Source of the DNA: Asterias rubens
Taxonomy: Eukaryota > Echinodermata > Asteroidea > Forcipulatida > Asteriidae
Direction of reading: 5' to 3'
DNA: 64,000 nt
NCBI RefSeq assembly: GCF_902459465.1
Contig: NC_047068.1
Span: forward strand, 18,623,195-18,687,194
How positions within the stretch are numbered: the first letter of the stretch is position 1; each line of letters opens with the position of its first letter. Of the stretch, positions 55,010-64,000 are shown piece by piece. Position numbers and translations under genes: made by a program. Under the pieces are notes generated by a model, which saw nothing but the letters and a program-made list of their open reading frames with translations, ran no database searches and was not told the origin of the DNA.

Positions 55010-56480
55010 TGCATATTACATGCTATGGTCGATAGCAGTTTCAAACAGCTATTTACTATTTTCCGAAATCAAAACTTATCACACAATGATTCTCTTTAAG
55101 ACAAGACACAATAGGATAGTTTATCTTCATCATTCTTGTAAGGTTTCTTACTCATTTTAATTGTATAAGTTATGCATTTATCTATTCCTTTCCAGTGTTA
55201 CCAATACAACAGTCAAATCAAATAGGCAGTACTGCAACCATTTCATTCGTATAAATAAAACCAAGACATAAAAACAGGACTTAAAATATATTTTACGACA
55301 TCAAATCTCTCCGTGTACCACACTGGTATCAAATTATTTCCATAAATTCATAAAAATAAATTAATAACTGTAAAGGTCGTACTCAAGTCAGGCATGATAT
55401 ATGAGAAAAAGTATGAATATTTTATTAAGTGAAAGGGCTGACCTAATTGTCGCGGCATATTGGTTAAAAGCACCAGACTAAAGCTCTTGTGTTTCTGATC
55501 AGCAGGGTGTTGGTTCGTGTCCCAGTCATGACAATTGTGTCCTTGAGCAAGAAAATTTACCATAATTGTTTTTTCCTCAGAAGCTGTAGGTCCGTTGTAC
55601 TACAGTAGCATTGGTAGTTCACGTAAAAGCTTTGAACGATTTTAATCTCTAAGCTTTCCTTTAATAAACTTGATTCACACCTCCCCCCCTAAAGTAATTA
55701 AGAAAGTATACACAGTGGTATTGTGATAGCTTACCCTGTTATAATATATCACATTTTTTCAGAATCCATCATTTGACACAATTACTATACGTTTTCCCAG
55801 TCATTTTGGGCTAATAAGAGGCCATTTTAAAAATTGGGTCATTCTACATGTATTTGGAATGAAATTGATTGCTTCTCACAACAGTCATTCAATTTTATTT
55901 AATATGCAGCAAATGTTCTCTTGCGTCAGGCAATTAAACAGTTTAAGACCAACACAAAGATTTTCAAAATGAATAGTAACTCTGGGCAAATCAGTATTTA
56001 CCTGGTGCCCATCATGTGGCTTTAATTAAGGTCTAAATAGCTAAATCGCAAAAAAGGTCTTGCTGTCTTGCAGCCAATCGCAATTAATTGCTCTTTCATT
56101 TGCTCTTTTAATTTAATTTCTACATGTATATTTGGTTTGTGGTAACACCATATGTAAATCTACTTGATGGGTTGATTATGTTCTTCTAAGAACACCTTAT
56201 TACTTTATAATCTACTACCGCAAAGTAGTCTTGACTTGATTCAGAAGACTTTATATCTGTTCTAAGAAAATAAAGTTGTCCTGCTTTTTAGAACTGAGTA
56301 GTCTCCCGAATTAGGATAATCTACTAATGTTTATTATACTAAGGTTTATAAAGCAATAAAGATCTCCAAAGATCATAATCTACCCAGCAAATAGATACAC
56401 ACAGAGTGTTACCGCAAACAAAGTATACAATGATACCTCACCATGCAATACCTCTCAATCAAAATTCAATTTTCAATAGT
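55010..56480. other. Sequence with one SINE head (55445-55560), otherwise empty
   Basis: 55445-55560 carries the S1 head (TCTGATCAGCAGGGTGTTGG; TTGTGTCCTTGAGCAAGA). No exon signals elsewhere. Confidence 0.5.
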
Positions 56481-56485
56481 ATCCT

Positions 56486-56850
56486 TTAAAGGCAGTGGAC
56501 ACTATTGGTATAATACTCAAAATAATTATCAGCATAAAACCTCACTTGGTAACGAGTAATGGGGAGAGGTTGATAGTATAAAACATTATGAGAAACGGCT
56601 CCCTCTGAAGTGACGCAGTTTTCCAGAAAGAAGTAATTTTCCACGAATTTGATTTTGAGACCTCAAGTTTAGAATTTGAGGTCTCGAAATCAAGCATCTG
56701 GAAGCACACAACTTTGTGTGACAAAGGTGTTTTTTTCTTTCACAGTTATCTTGCAACTTCGTGACCAAATGTTCACAGGTTTGTTATTTTATGCATATGA
56801 TGGGATACACCAAGTGAGAAGACTGGTCTTTGATAATTACCAAACATGTG
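56486..56850 (-). repeat. MITE family M1, right-truncated
   Basis: Begins TTAAAGGCAGTGGACACTAT and keeps the central palindrome, but ends in GATAATTACCAAACATGTG without the terminal repeat. Confidence 0.85.
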
Positions 56851-57327
56851 TTTTCTCCCGCATATCAGTGTTTGAGCTATCTTTTGAACTATCTTTTATA
56901 CAAACAGGTGATTTAAAGAGAGTTCATGTTGTATTTGACTAGAGGAAAATACATAAAAAAGTACAAAATTCAATCGGCAAAATTATCTGTACATTTCATC
57001 TGGAACGCCATTCTTCATTTCAACTTCAATTAGAAAAAATTATAATCCTCCATAAAAACAAATATCCTTAATCAAAAACAATTCTTTATCGAGACCTTAT
57101 CCCTCTCTCTAAAAATCGACCTCGGTAACAACCTTCCCCTTCCCAAATAAAAAATAAATTAATTAAAACAAAAAAAGGTTGTTTAACCTAGGCCAGTGCT
57201 TTGAGGTCACCCTTTGAAATCTAGTATGAAACCTTATCTGGAGTAAACTTGTCCCCAAACCTTACCAATGTCATTTGTGAATTAGACTTGAATATTGTCA
57301 GGTAAATAACTTGCTTATAGTCACAAG

Positions 57328-57720
57328 TGAAAGTTCAATTCAAATTCCTTGGACTACAGATAGTTGCTATTTCACACGACTTCAGGGCAAGCTTTTGCGT
57401 AAAGATAATGTACACCATCACTAGTTCTAAATCAATATATATGGAACAATGGTACCAGGTTTTGCCCATCTGGGCCCAGTTTCATGAAGCCTGTATGCAC
57501 AAAAACTTGCTAAGCACAAAACAAGTCTGGCTAAGCAAACATAGGTTACCAATCAGAACACCATACAGTTACAATTGCTGCTACTGGATGGTACCCTACT
57601 CATTTCTTGTTTAGCAAAGAATTTTGCTCAGCAGAAGACGTCTTCTGAAGACGAGCAGAGTATACTGTTCGAAATGTCGAGACCACACCGGCTCTTCTCA
57701 GAGTCAACACTCCCCTAAAA
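57328..57720 (+). repeat. Cluster of partial repeats
   Basis: 57328-57480 resembles the inside of the MITE at 6688-6907 (GGGCAAGCTTTTGCGTAA; ATGGTACCAGGTTTTGCCC). 57482-57640 is another element end (GGGCCCAGTTTCATGAAG, GCTAAGCA repeated). 57640-57720 has a GAAGACGTCTTC palindrome and GTTCGAAATGTCGAGACC. Confidence 0.45.
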
Positions 57721-58287
57721 GAGATACTTAATAGCTACTCTGTCTTTATACTGGGGAATCTATATCGAGTGTTCACTTGTGCTCAATCAAGTCATAGTTG
57801 TACCAGACATTTTTCGAGTCTAACTTTCCAAAGGTTTTACTAGCCATGGGTTAACAATTACCTGCAGTATCAACAGCACCAGTCAAAACGCTGGGGTTTA
57901 AAATTATATTGTACAAAAATAAATACTTTGGACTGTGAATAAAGTCTATTAATACATCTCTTAAATCTTATCTACAAACTCAAAAGGAATGAACCATTTT
58001 TGTTTAACAGTGAGCTTATTCTTATTACAGATCATCAAGATAAATATGTATAGGCATAGCCCCACTCATCCTTGCTGCGAATGAGAACGCGCGATTACAA
58101 ATTTGCAGGAGTTGATCACAAGTCGAATGTGTTTGTTGCGAAATTGTAACGCCAAATTTGTATCGCGTTTGCACATACAGAAAGTATAAACCGGGCTTAA
58201 AGCTGGTGATATTTTGGCAAGCATTCTTTTCTTGAGCAAATCACACTTGGCGGCAAACAATAATGGTTTATTCCTCTGTTGCCTTTC

Positions 58288-58959
58288 TCACCTAATCCTA
58301 CCGTCCGATTTAATAAACTTTAACTCTGCTTTAGGATCTGGTGAAAGCGTACTCCATGACTGACTATAGCATGCCTTAAACTGTTTACAATCCGATTGTT
58401 TGGTAGCATTAGCTGGTGAGACGCAGAATCCAAGAACAGACCAGTGCTGACCTACGACCTCATCCACCCATTCATGAAGCCCCGCCCCGAGAAGATGAGC
58501 CTTTTTATCTGCCTCTTCAATCAGAGGGGTCGAGTCCGTTAACTGGAAGAGTGACTTCATGCTAGAGAAGTCCTTATCAACGTATTTATTATTTGGCACG
58601 CCAGAGTTGAGCCTGACCGCATCGGCCTGGAGGATAGCCTTCCCGCTATTAAAAGCGAGCGGGACGATCAGAAACTCTATTTCAGCGACTACCATCCATT
58701 GATACAACAGCTTGATGTACCATTTTCCAGGGCGAAGCGGTTTCTTAAATGGGGGGCTGTGATGCGTTTCCTCCTTGTCGTGGTCGACAGTCGTATCAAA
58801 TGATGCAGCGACGTGATTGGTTGGATCGATCCATGAGATAGTGACTAGGACCTGCTCACCAGGCTTCCATTTTAGGAAGACGATGGGGGAGTCGGTGGGA
58901 CCCATGATGTTAGCAAAGTTACGCAGCACTCTTTCTTTCAGGTCGTACTCTGTGCCGAC
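58288..58959 (-). CDS. XYLT: Xylosyltransferase, last exon (C-terminal Xylo_C domain)
   Basis: The enzyme (protein O-xylosyltransferase) moves xylose from UDP-xylose to serine on proteoglycan core proteins in the Golgi, the first step of heparan and chondroitin sulfate synthesis. This 672-nt exon (acceptor GTCTTACAG, phase 0) has 223 codons and a TGA at 58290-58288. Family signatures: VGTEYDLKERVLRNF at the start, WIDPTNHVAASFDT, PLRPGKWYIKLLYQW, EWVDEVVGQHWSV, and the near-invariant ending WSTLSPDPKAELK...DGRIR. Cysteines of the C-terminal domain are conserved. The length matches the vertebrate C-terminal region. The catalytic GT14 part is upstream. A minus-strand AATAAA lies at 58272-58267, 16 nt beyond the stop. 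Confidence 0.95.
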   Translation of the reverse strand, partial: VGTEYDLKERVLRNFANIMGPTDSPIVFLKWKPGEQVLVTISWIDPTNHVAASFDTTVDHDKEETHHSPPFKKPLRPGKWYIKLLYQWMVVAEIEFLIVPLAFNSGKAILQADAVRLNSGVPNNKYVDKDFSSMKSLFQLTDSTPLIEEADKKAHLLGAGLHEWVDEVVGQHWSVLGFCVSPANATKQSDCKQFKACYSQSWSTLSPDPKAELKFIKSDGRIR

Positions 58960-58989
58960 CTGTAAGACAATGAGACAACAGTCAATGAT

Positions 58990-60222
58990 CTTTACTTGAG
59001 TTATGTCTTAGCAGTAGTTAGTTCCAAACCTAGGCTTTGGCTCCAGCTTCTGTCATCATCATTACTTGTTCAGATATTTCACAACCAACAGCACAACGAG
59101 CGCCATAAGAGTGTCATGGCCGAGTTGGTTTAGAGCATCAAATTCAAATTCTGGTGGTTAAGTCATTAGAGTGTGGGTTTGATTCTCAGTTGTGACACTC
59201 GTGTCCTTGAGCAAGATACTTTACTATAATGGGAGACTTTCTGGGACGATAGAGGGCAGCAGACTTACCGGGTAAATCCATTGTTCTCAGAATTATGCGC
59301 ATGTTCAGAACTACGTAAACAATGGAAATTTACCCGGTATGTCTGCTGCCACCTAGTGTTGGAAAGTCTCCTATTGCTTGAACTCTCCACCCAGGGGTAC
59401 AAGTGGGTACCTGCGAGGGTAGAGGTTGATTTTGTGTATGAAAAAGCCTTTGGAGGGCTACGGCAGTTTTGGGCTGTACACTCCCCAGAGAGCTAAGAAA
59501 GAATACAGGAATGTAATTGGCCCAATTACCAGGGTAAAACGCATTGAGACGTTATGATCATTATGACACTTCTGATCAGCAGAGTGTGGGTTCGAATTCC
59601 TAGCCTTGACACTTGTGTCCTTAAGCAAGACACTTAACCAATGCTTAGTCCTCGGATGGGACGTAAAGCCGTTGGTCCCATGTGTTATTGTGTTTATACG
59701 CATGTAAAAGAACACAGTCCACTTTATATCGAAAACAGAAGGGGGTTCGCCCTGGTATTCCTGGTTGTGGTTGCTTAATGCGCCGTAGCACCTTGTAAAC
59801 CCTTACAAGGTGCTAATAAATAATTGGGTCTCAGAATCCATCACTGCACTAACCTATCTTTCTGAAAGTTTGTACATACTCAGCGCCTTGAGTACCTTAT
59901 TTGGTAGATACAGGCGCTATACAAGACTTTTATATTGTTATTGTGAACTGCACTGTATAAGCACTAGTTATAATTATTATATTAGGATGGATAGGAAAAG
60001 AGAAGAAATGTTCAGCTTTAGATGTGAGAGGAAACCACGCAACCAGGTAGGGACTGAAAACCCAATCCACATACAAAGCTCCAGTCTGAGGTGGAGAACG
60101 AACTGGTATCTACAGAGGTGAAATACAGGGAAAGAAACCCTGCACTGAGCCAACCGGAACCCAATTAGTTTTGCCAGGGGTAAAGATCAATGTACAACTT
60201 TAATCTAAAACCTCAAACCAAC
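58990..60222 (-). other. XYLT intron with SINE copies
   Basis: Contains S1 heads at 59110-59250 and a near-complete plus-strand S1 at 59555-59945 (GGGTTCGAATTCCTAGC, GACGTAAAGCCGTTGGTCCC, CACCTTGTAAACC). An inverted pair CTGGGACGATAGAGGGCAGCA... / GTCTGCTGCC lies at 59236-59350. No exon seen inside. Confidence 0.7.
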
Positions 60223-60441
60223 CTGAAATTTCTGCAGTCTGGTACTCGGCCCAATATAGTTAGTAACTTTATATTCAGACGACTTGGATAACCAGACCTC
60301 CATGTTGTCAGTGGTACCCTTGGGTGTCTGACCTTCCACGGTAACCACTAGACCTCTAAAGTCATCATTGTGCAAGTACATAGTGACTTCTTTAGGGGAA
60401 GATTTGATGCTGTAGGCACAATGGTCATCATATGGCTGGCC
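60223..60441 (-). CDS. XYLT: Xylosyltransferase, penultimate exon
   Basis: A 219-nt, 73-codon exon, phase 0 at both ends (acceptor ATTTTAAG, donor TTTCAG|GTTGG). It reads GQPYDDHCAYSIKSSPKEVT, LHNDDFRGLVVTVEGQ, NMEVWLSKSSEYKVT and ends LQKFQ, in register with the next exon's VGTEYD. It corresponds to the segment between the catalytic core and the C-terminal domain (family: C-x-Y-x-x-x-HP...VHLYF...FxGFLI...LETWVMP). Confidence 0.9.
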
Positions 60442-60753
60442 CTTAAAATCAAACAACAAATAAAATATGACCATTAAAGAAAGATTTATAAAAATCTTGG
60501 TTTGGTTAGAAAACAGCAAAAATTACAAATGTGTAAATGAATCTAGACCAGTACTTGAAAGTATGAGCTTTGGCCTACTTAATAAATAGCCACAGGAGTG
60601 TTCACAATTACATGGTAATATTAACTTGGTGATGCTTCATGTTCATTAAAGGAAATCATGTTGAATCCATTGATCTAGTTATAGATTTGAAAAGGTAGAT
60701 CAATCACATGTGTACATGTGGTATAGGTCATTAATTCTGTAAGGACATGTTTA

Positions 60754-61253
60754 NNNNNNNNNNNNNNNNNNNNNNNNNNNNNNNNNNNNNNNNNNNNNNN
60801 NNNNNNNNNNNNNNNNNNNNNNNNNNNNNNNNNNNNNNNNNNNNNNNNNNNNNNNNNNNNNNNNNNNNNNNNNNNNNNNNNNNNNNNNNNNNNNNNNNNN
60901 NNNNNNNNNNNNNNNNNNNNNNNNNNNNNNNNNNNNNNNNNNNNNNNNNNNNNNNNNNNNNNNNNNNNNNNNNNNNNNNNNNNNNNNNNNNNNNNNNNNN
61001 NNNNNNNNNNNNNNNNNNNNNNNNNNNNNNNNNNNNNNNNNNNNNNNNNNNNNNNNNNNNNNNNNNNNNNNNNNNNNNNNNNNNNNNNNNNNNNNNNNNN
61101 NNNNNNNNNNNNNNNNNNNNNNNNNNNNNNNNNNNNNNNNNNNNNNNNNNNNNNNNNNNNNNNNNNNNNNNNNNNNNNNNNNNNNNNNNNNNNNNNNNNN
61201 NNNNNNNNNNNNNNNNNNNNNNNNNNNNNNNNNNNNNNNNNNNNNNNNNNNNN
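60754..61253. other. Assembly gap of exactly 500 N
   Basis: The round size suggests a placeholder of unknown true length. It removes the XYLT sequence between the exon entered at 61307 and the exon ending at 60441. Confidence 0.98.
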
Positions 61254-61307
61254 AATGATGAGTAGACAACTCTCGGGAGAAGCTCTGGGAGGGGGTGTAA
61301 TGTAAAC
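61254..61307 (-). CDS. XYLT: Xylosyltransferase exon cut by the gap
   Basis: From an acceptor CTTTGCAG at 61310-61308 the phase-2 frame reads FTLHPLPELLPRVVYSS and runs into the gap. It aligns loosely with the family's YTLLPAESFFHTVLENS segment at the end of the GT14 catalytic domain (T, L, P, V, S kept). Position and strand fit the XYLT gene. Short match, so moderate confidence. Confidence 0.55.
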
Positions 61308-61309
61308 CT

Positions 61310-62450
61310 GCAAAGAATTGAAACAAGAAATTACCAATAATAGTCATAATTCACTTCCAAGTTTCAGAAATCAATACAATGTTTTGGCTCAGAGACTTGA
61401 ACTTCACTCTGAAGGAAAACAGCACTTTTCCTCGAGGAAAATATAAATTTGTATAATTGGACTGCAAGGGGCACCACAGCAAAAGCACAGGGCACCACGG
61501 CAATTGCTTGTGGGTGTCAAGGGTTTTTTCCAGGTCTGGGCGTTGATACAAAGCTCTAGCTCCATTTGGAAAGTTTGTTTAGAAAGGAGATGGGAAACTG
61601 GATGGAGATTTACAAACTAAGTTTAATTCATTACACATGCTTCAGGAATCCATGTATGTGCACAAGTGTTCTCCTGAATTCTCCTGAATAGTTCTCCAGA
61701 ACTATTCCCCATATCTACTTCTGTCAGATTTTGGCTTCAGATTACACAACACACTAGACATGAATCACTTTAAAACTCCTTAGATAAACAAATATTTTAA
61801 TGAAATTTTCTTGCTCAAGGACGGTAGCCAAAGTGAAGGAGTCAAGTGTACAAGAATGCAATGTACATTTACCATGACTGATGTTTATCTTGTAATGGCC
61901 AAGTAGCCCTTCTTTAGTAAAGACCATTCTCTAATCTATATGAGGAAAATCTAAATTTCTACTCAATCTTTTCATGACCATAACCTCTAAACTTAAACTG
62001 TCAATTTAGACCTTATCATCACTATTTTATCTTTTATTTTTATGAACAATTAAAATATGCCGTGAAGAATGAAAACATGATGGTTTTCATCAAAGAAATT
62101 TCAAAAACAGTTAAAAAATTTGAAATGTACAGAACAAAATGAGTGTCTCACTTTAAAAAATTAGGTGTTTTGCAAACTGTCAACATTTCCTACTGGTGAA
62201 ATGTCACACAGGGTCAAAGAGATCAACAAACATAAAACATGTGATGTACTTCCTGGTATAAATTCAGTATAAAGGTAAATTCATGATCGCAATTATCACC
62301 TGACCCCTGCATACTGTATGTATGTTTACTTTCATTATTTGGTGCGAGAAAAAGTAAACATTATCTGACAATGGTAACATTATTATAAGCTTTTGGTATG
62401 AAACCAAAGATGCTTTGTAGCTCAAAAGCCTGAGGAAACCTGTAAACATG
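61310..62450. other. Probable XYLT intron, no exon recognised
   Basis: AT-rich with no family match. A minus acceptor-like GTTTACAG at about 62440 is followed by a frame that does not resemble XYLT. Confidence 0.4.
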
Positions 62451-62453
62451 AAC

Positions 62454-62821
62454 TTAAAGCCATTGGACCCTTTCGGTACAGAAAAAAAAAAAAGTTCACA
62501 GATTTACAAATAACTTACAGGGTTCAGAAGGTAGTGGTAAAAGACTTCTCTTGAAATTATTCCATGAAATGCTTTACTTTTTGAGAAAACAGTAAAACAA
62601 TATAAATTCTCGTTAGCGAGAATTACGGATTTATTTTAAACACATGTCATGACACGGCGAAACGCGCGGATACAAGGGTGGGTTTTCCCGTTATTTTCTC
62701 CCGACTCCGATGACCGATTGAGCCTAAATTTTCACAGGTTTGTTAGATATAGAAGTTGTGATACACGAAGTGTGGGACTTGGACAACAATACTGTTTACC
62801 GAAAGGGTCCAATGGCTTTAA
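62454..62821 (+). repeat. MITE M1-related element, subfamily with different TIR
   Basis: Ends TTAAAGCCATTGGACCCTTT and AAAGGGTCCAATGGCTTTAA, TTAA-bounded, with internal M1-like pieces (CCGATGACCGATTGAGCCTA, TTTTCACAGGTTTGTTA). The middle palindrome has CGTTAGCGAG. Confidence 0.8.
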
Positions 62822-62934
62822 AGGGTACTTGAACGATATGTGAACCAGAAACAAGGTTAACGCCTACTCTTCCACAATGAGTTTTCTGAGTTGTTTTTAC
62901 GAGCACAATCAAAATCCTGGTAGTGGCTTACAGT

Positions 62935-63012
62935 CAGTCATGACAGAAGCTATAGACCTTGCTCAAGGACTTAAGACTGACTGGGCATCCAACCCAAACT
63001 CTGCTGATCAGA
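62935..63012 (-). repeat. SINE S1 head fragment
   Basis: Minus strand GTTTCTGATCAGCAGAGT and TGTCCTTAAGTCC-like remnant. Incomplete. Confidence 0.5.
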
Positions 63013-63562
63013 AACTTTTGAGACTGACCTAAGGCCCGTTATGAAAAATAATCAAAAATATATATACAAAACTCAAATTTTTATATCCTGGTTCATGTAC
63101 TGTGCTATTATGATTGTATGAGACAATTGTCAATTTTCTGAACCGGATCCAAAAAACGAAATACCACAGCCAACAATTTGTTAGTACAATTGGTATTCTT
63201 TCCTTGTGCATGCCTTTAAAACCTGTCCAAGAAAATATCATGAAAACTAAAATGTGAACACTCACTGTGTTTAACTCTTGAAGATGATTACCTAGAAACT
63301 GGCCACCTGTTAATTACATAATTATTTTTTAAACAAATTTCACTTTAATAAGTGAGTATGCCAAACTTTATCCTCTAACAGCTTATAAAAATATAATATC
63401 ATTTCATGGCATAAGTGCATGCATTCATGGCGACAGTATCATGATGAATATTCTAGGGATGCGTTGATGCATGACATAATTCTAGTGATATTAAGATACT
63501 CGATGACTTCGCTTATTCTAAGAATCAGGTACTAAGTGTGTATGCATGGCTCAAATTTAGGG

Positions 63563-63870
63563 GGAAATCCACCTGACTATAGGTGTTAGTTACTCTTATT
63601 CTATCTCAGGGTATGCTTAAATGTGAAATCCACCTAACTACAGGTCTTAGTTACTCTTATTCTATCTCAGGGTATGCTTAAATGTGAAATCCACCTGACT
63701 ACAGGTCTTAGTTACTCTTATTCTATCTCAGGGTATGCTTAAATGTGAAATCCACCTGACTACAGGTCTTAGTTACTCTTATTCTATCTCAGGGTATGCT
63801 TAAATGTGAAATCCACCTGACTACAGGTAGTTACTCTTATTCTATCTCAGGGTATGCTCAAATGTTTTAC
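63563..63870 (+). repeat. 61-bp tandem repeat, five units
   Basis: Unit GTGAAATCCACCTGACTACA, GGTCTTAGTTACTCTTATTC, TATCTCAGGGTATGCTTAAAT. The period is exactly 61 in the middle; the last unit lacks 4 bp (CAGGTAGTTAC). Very little divergence. Confidence 0.95.
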
Positions 63871-63886
63871 TGGAGCAGAATTTGTT

Positions 63887-64000
63887 TAATTAACAAGAGA
63901 AATTGTAATCAAAATGAGGAATAAATTTCTACAGACTTTAATGTTTTTTAATTAACAAGAGAAATTGTAATCAAAATGAGGAATAAATTTCTACAGACTT
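63887..64000 (+). repeat. 62-bp tandem repeat, nearly two units, cut by window end
   Basis: ATTAACAAGAGAAATTGTAA, TCAAAATGAGGAATAAATTT, CTACAGACTT occurs at about 63889 and 63951, without visible mismatch. Confidence 0.9.

Noticed and set aside
57640-57720. GAAGACGTCTTC palindrome as a regulatory site
   Set aside because: It lies in a repeat cluster and has no gene start nearby.

Overview
This window reads as a piece of an echinoderm genome, most probably a sea star. The coding exons are short and split by introns, AT content is high, and interspersed repeats are very dense. The recognisable proteins (proteoglycan xylosyltransferase, a fibrinogen-domain protein, a membrane protein with two death domains) are of animal type. 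The sea star assignment rests on my recollection of similar repeats, not on a search.

Layout. 0.3-1.9 kb (minus): two phase-matched exons of a fibrinogen-domain protein, which continues off the left edge. 2-12.5 kb: mostly repeats (MITEs, fold-back elements, a 200-bp AAT microsatellite, a perfect 39-bp-arm palindrome). 12.57-26.97 kb (plus): the main gene, a 13-exon transmembrane protein with a serine/threonine/glutamine-rich linker and two C-terminal death domains. Every splice junction I placed is phase-compatible, and the linker has grown by two tandem duplications of phase 1-1 exons. 27-39 kb: repeats, a broken non-LTR reverse transcriptase and a tentative three-exon small gene. 39.4-46.7 kb: three related minisatellite blocks. 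Two small exons next to them recur in inverted orientation at 46.9-47.3 kb. 47.8-49.7 kb: a second, unrelated satellite. 49.9-53.3 kb: GC-rich islands and the last two exons of an unidentified minus-strand gene. 58.3-61.3 kb (minus): the 3' end of a xylosyltransferase gene, interrupted by a 500-N assembly gap. 63.5-64 kb: two tandem arrays.

The genes are not an operon and show no common pathway. The strongest candidate for something undescribed is the death-domain membrane protein, whose linker is being lengthened by recent exon duplication. The next is a pair of 26- and 32-bp palindromic insertions, each flanked by perfect 7-bp target duplications. Repeats of one TTAA-ended MITE family occur about a dozen times and account for many of the spurious open frames.
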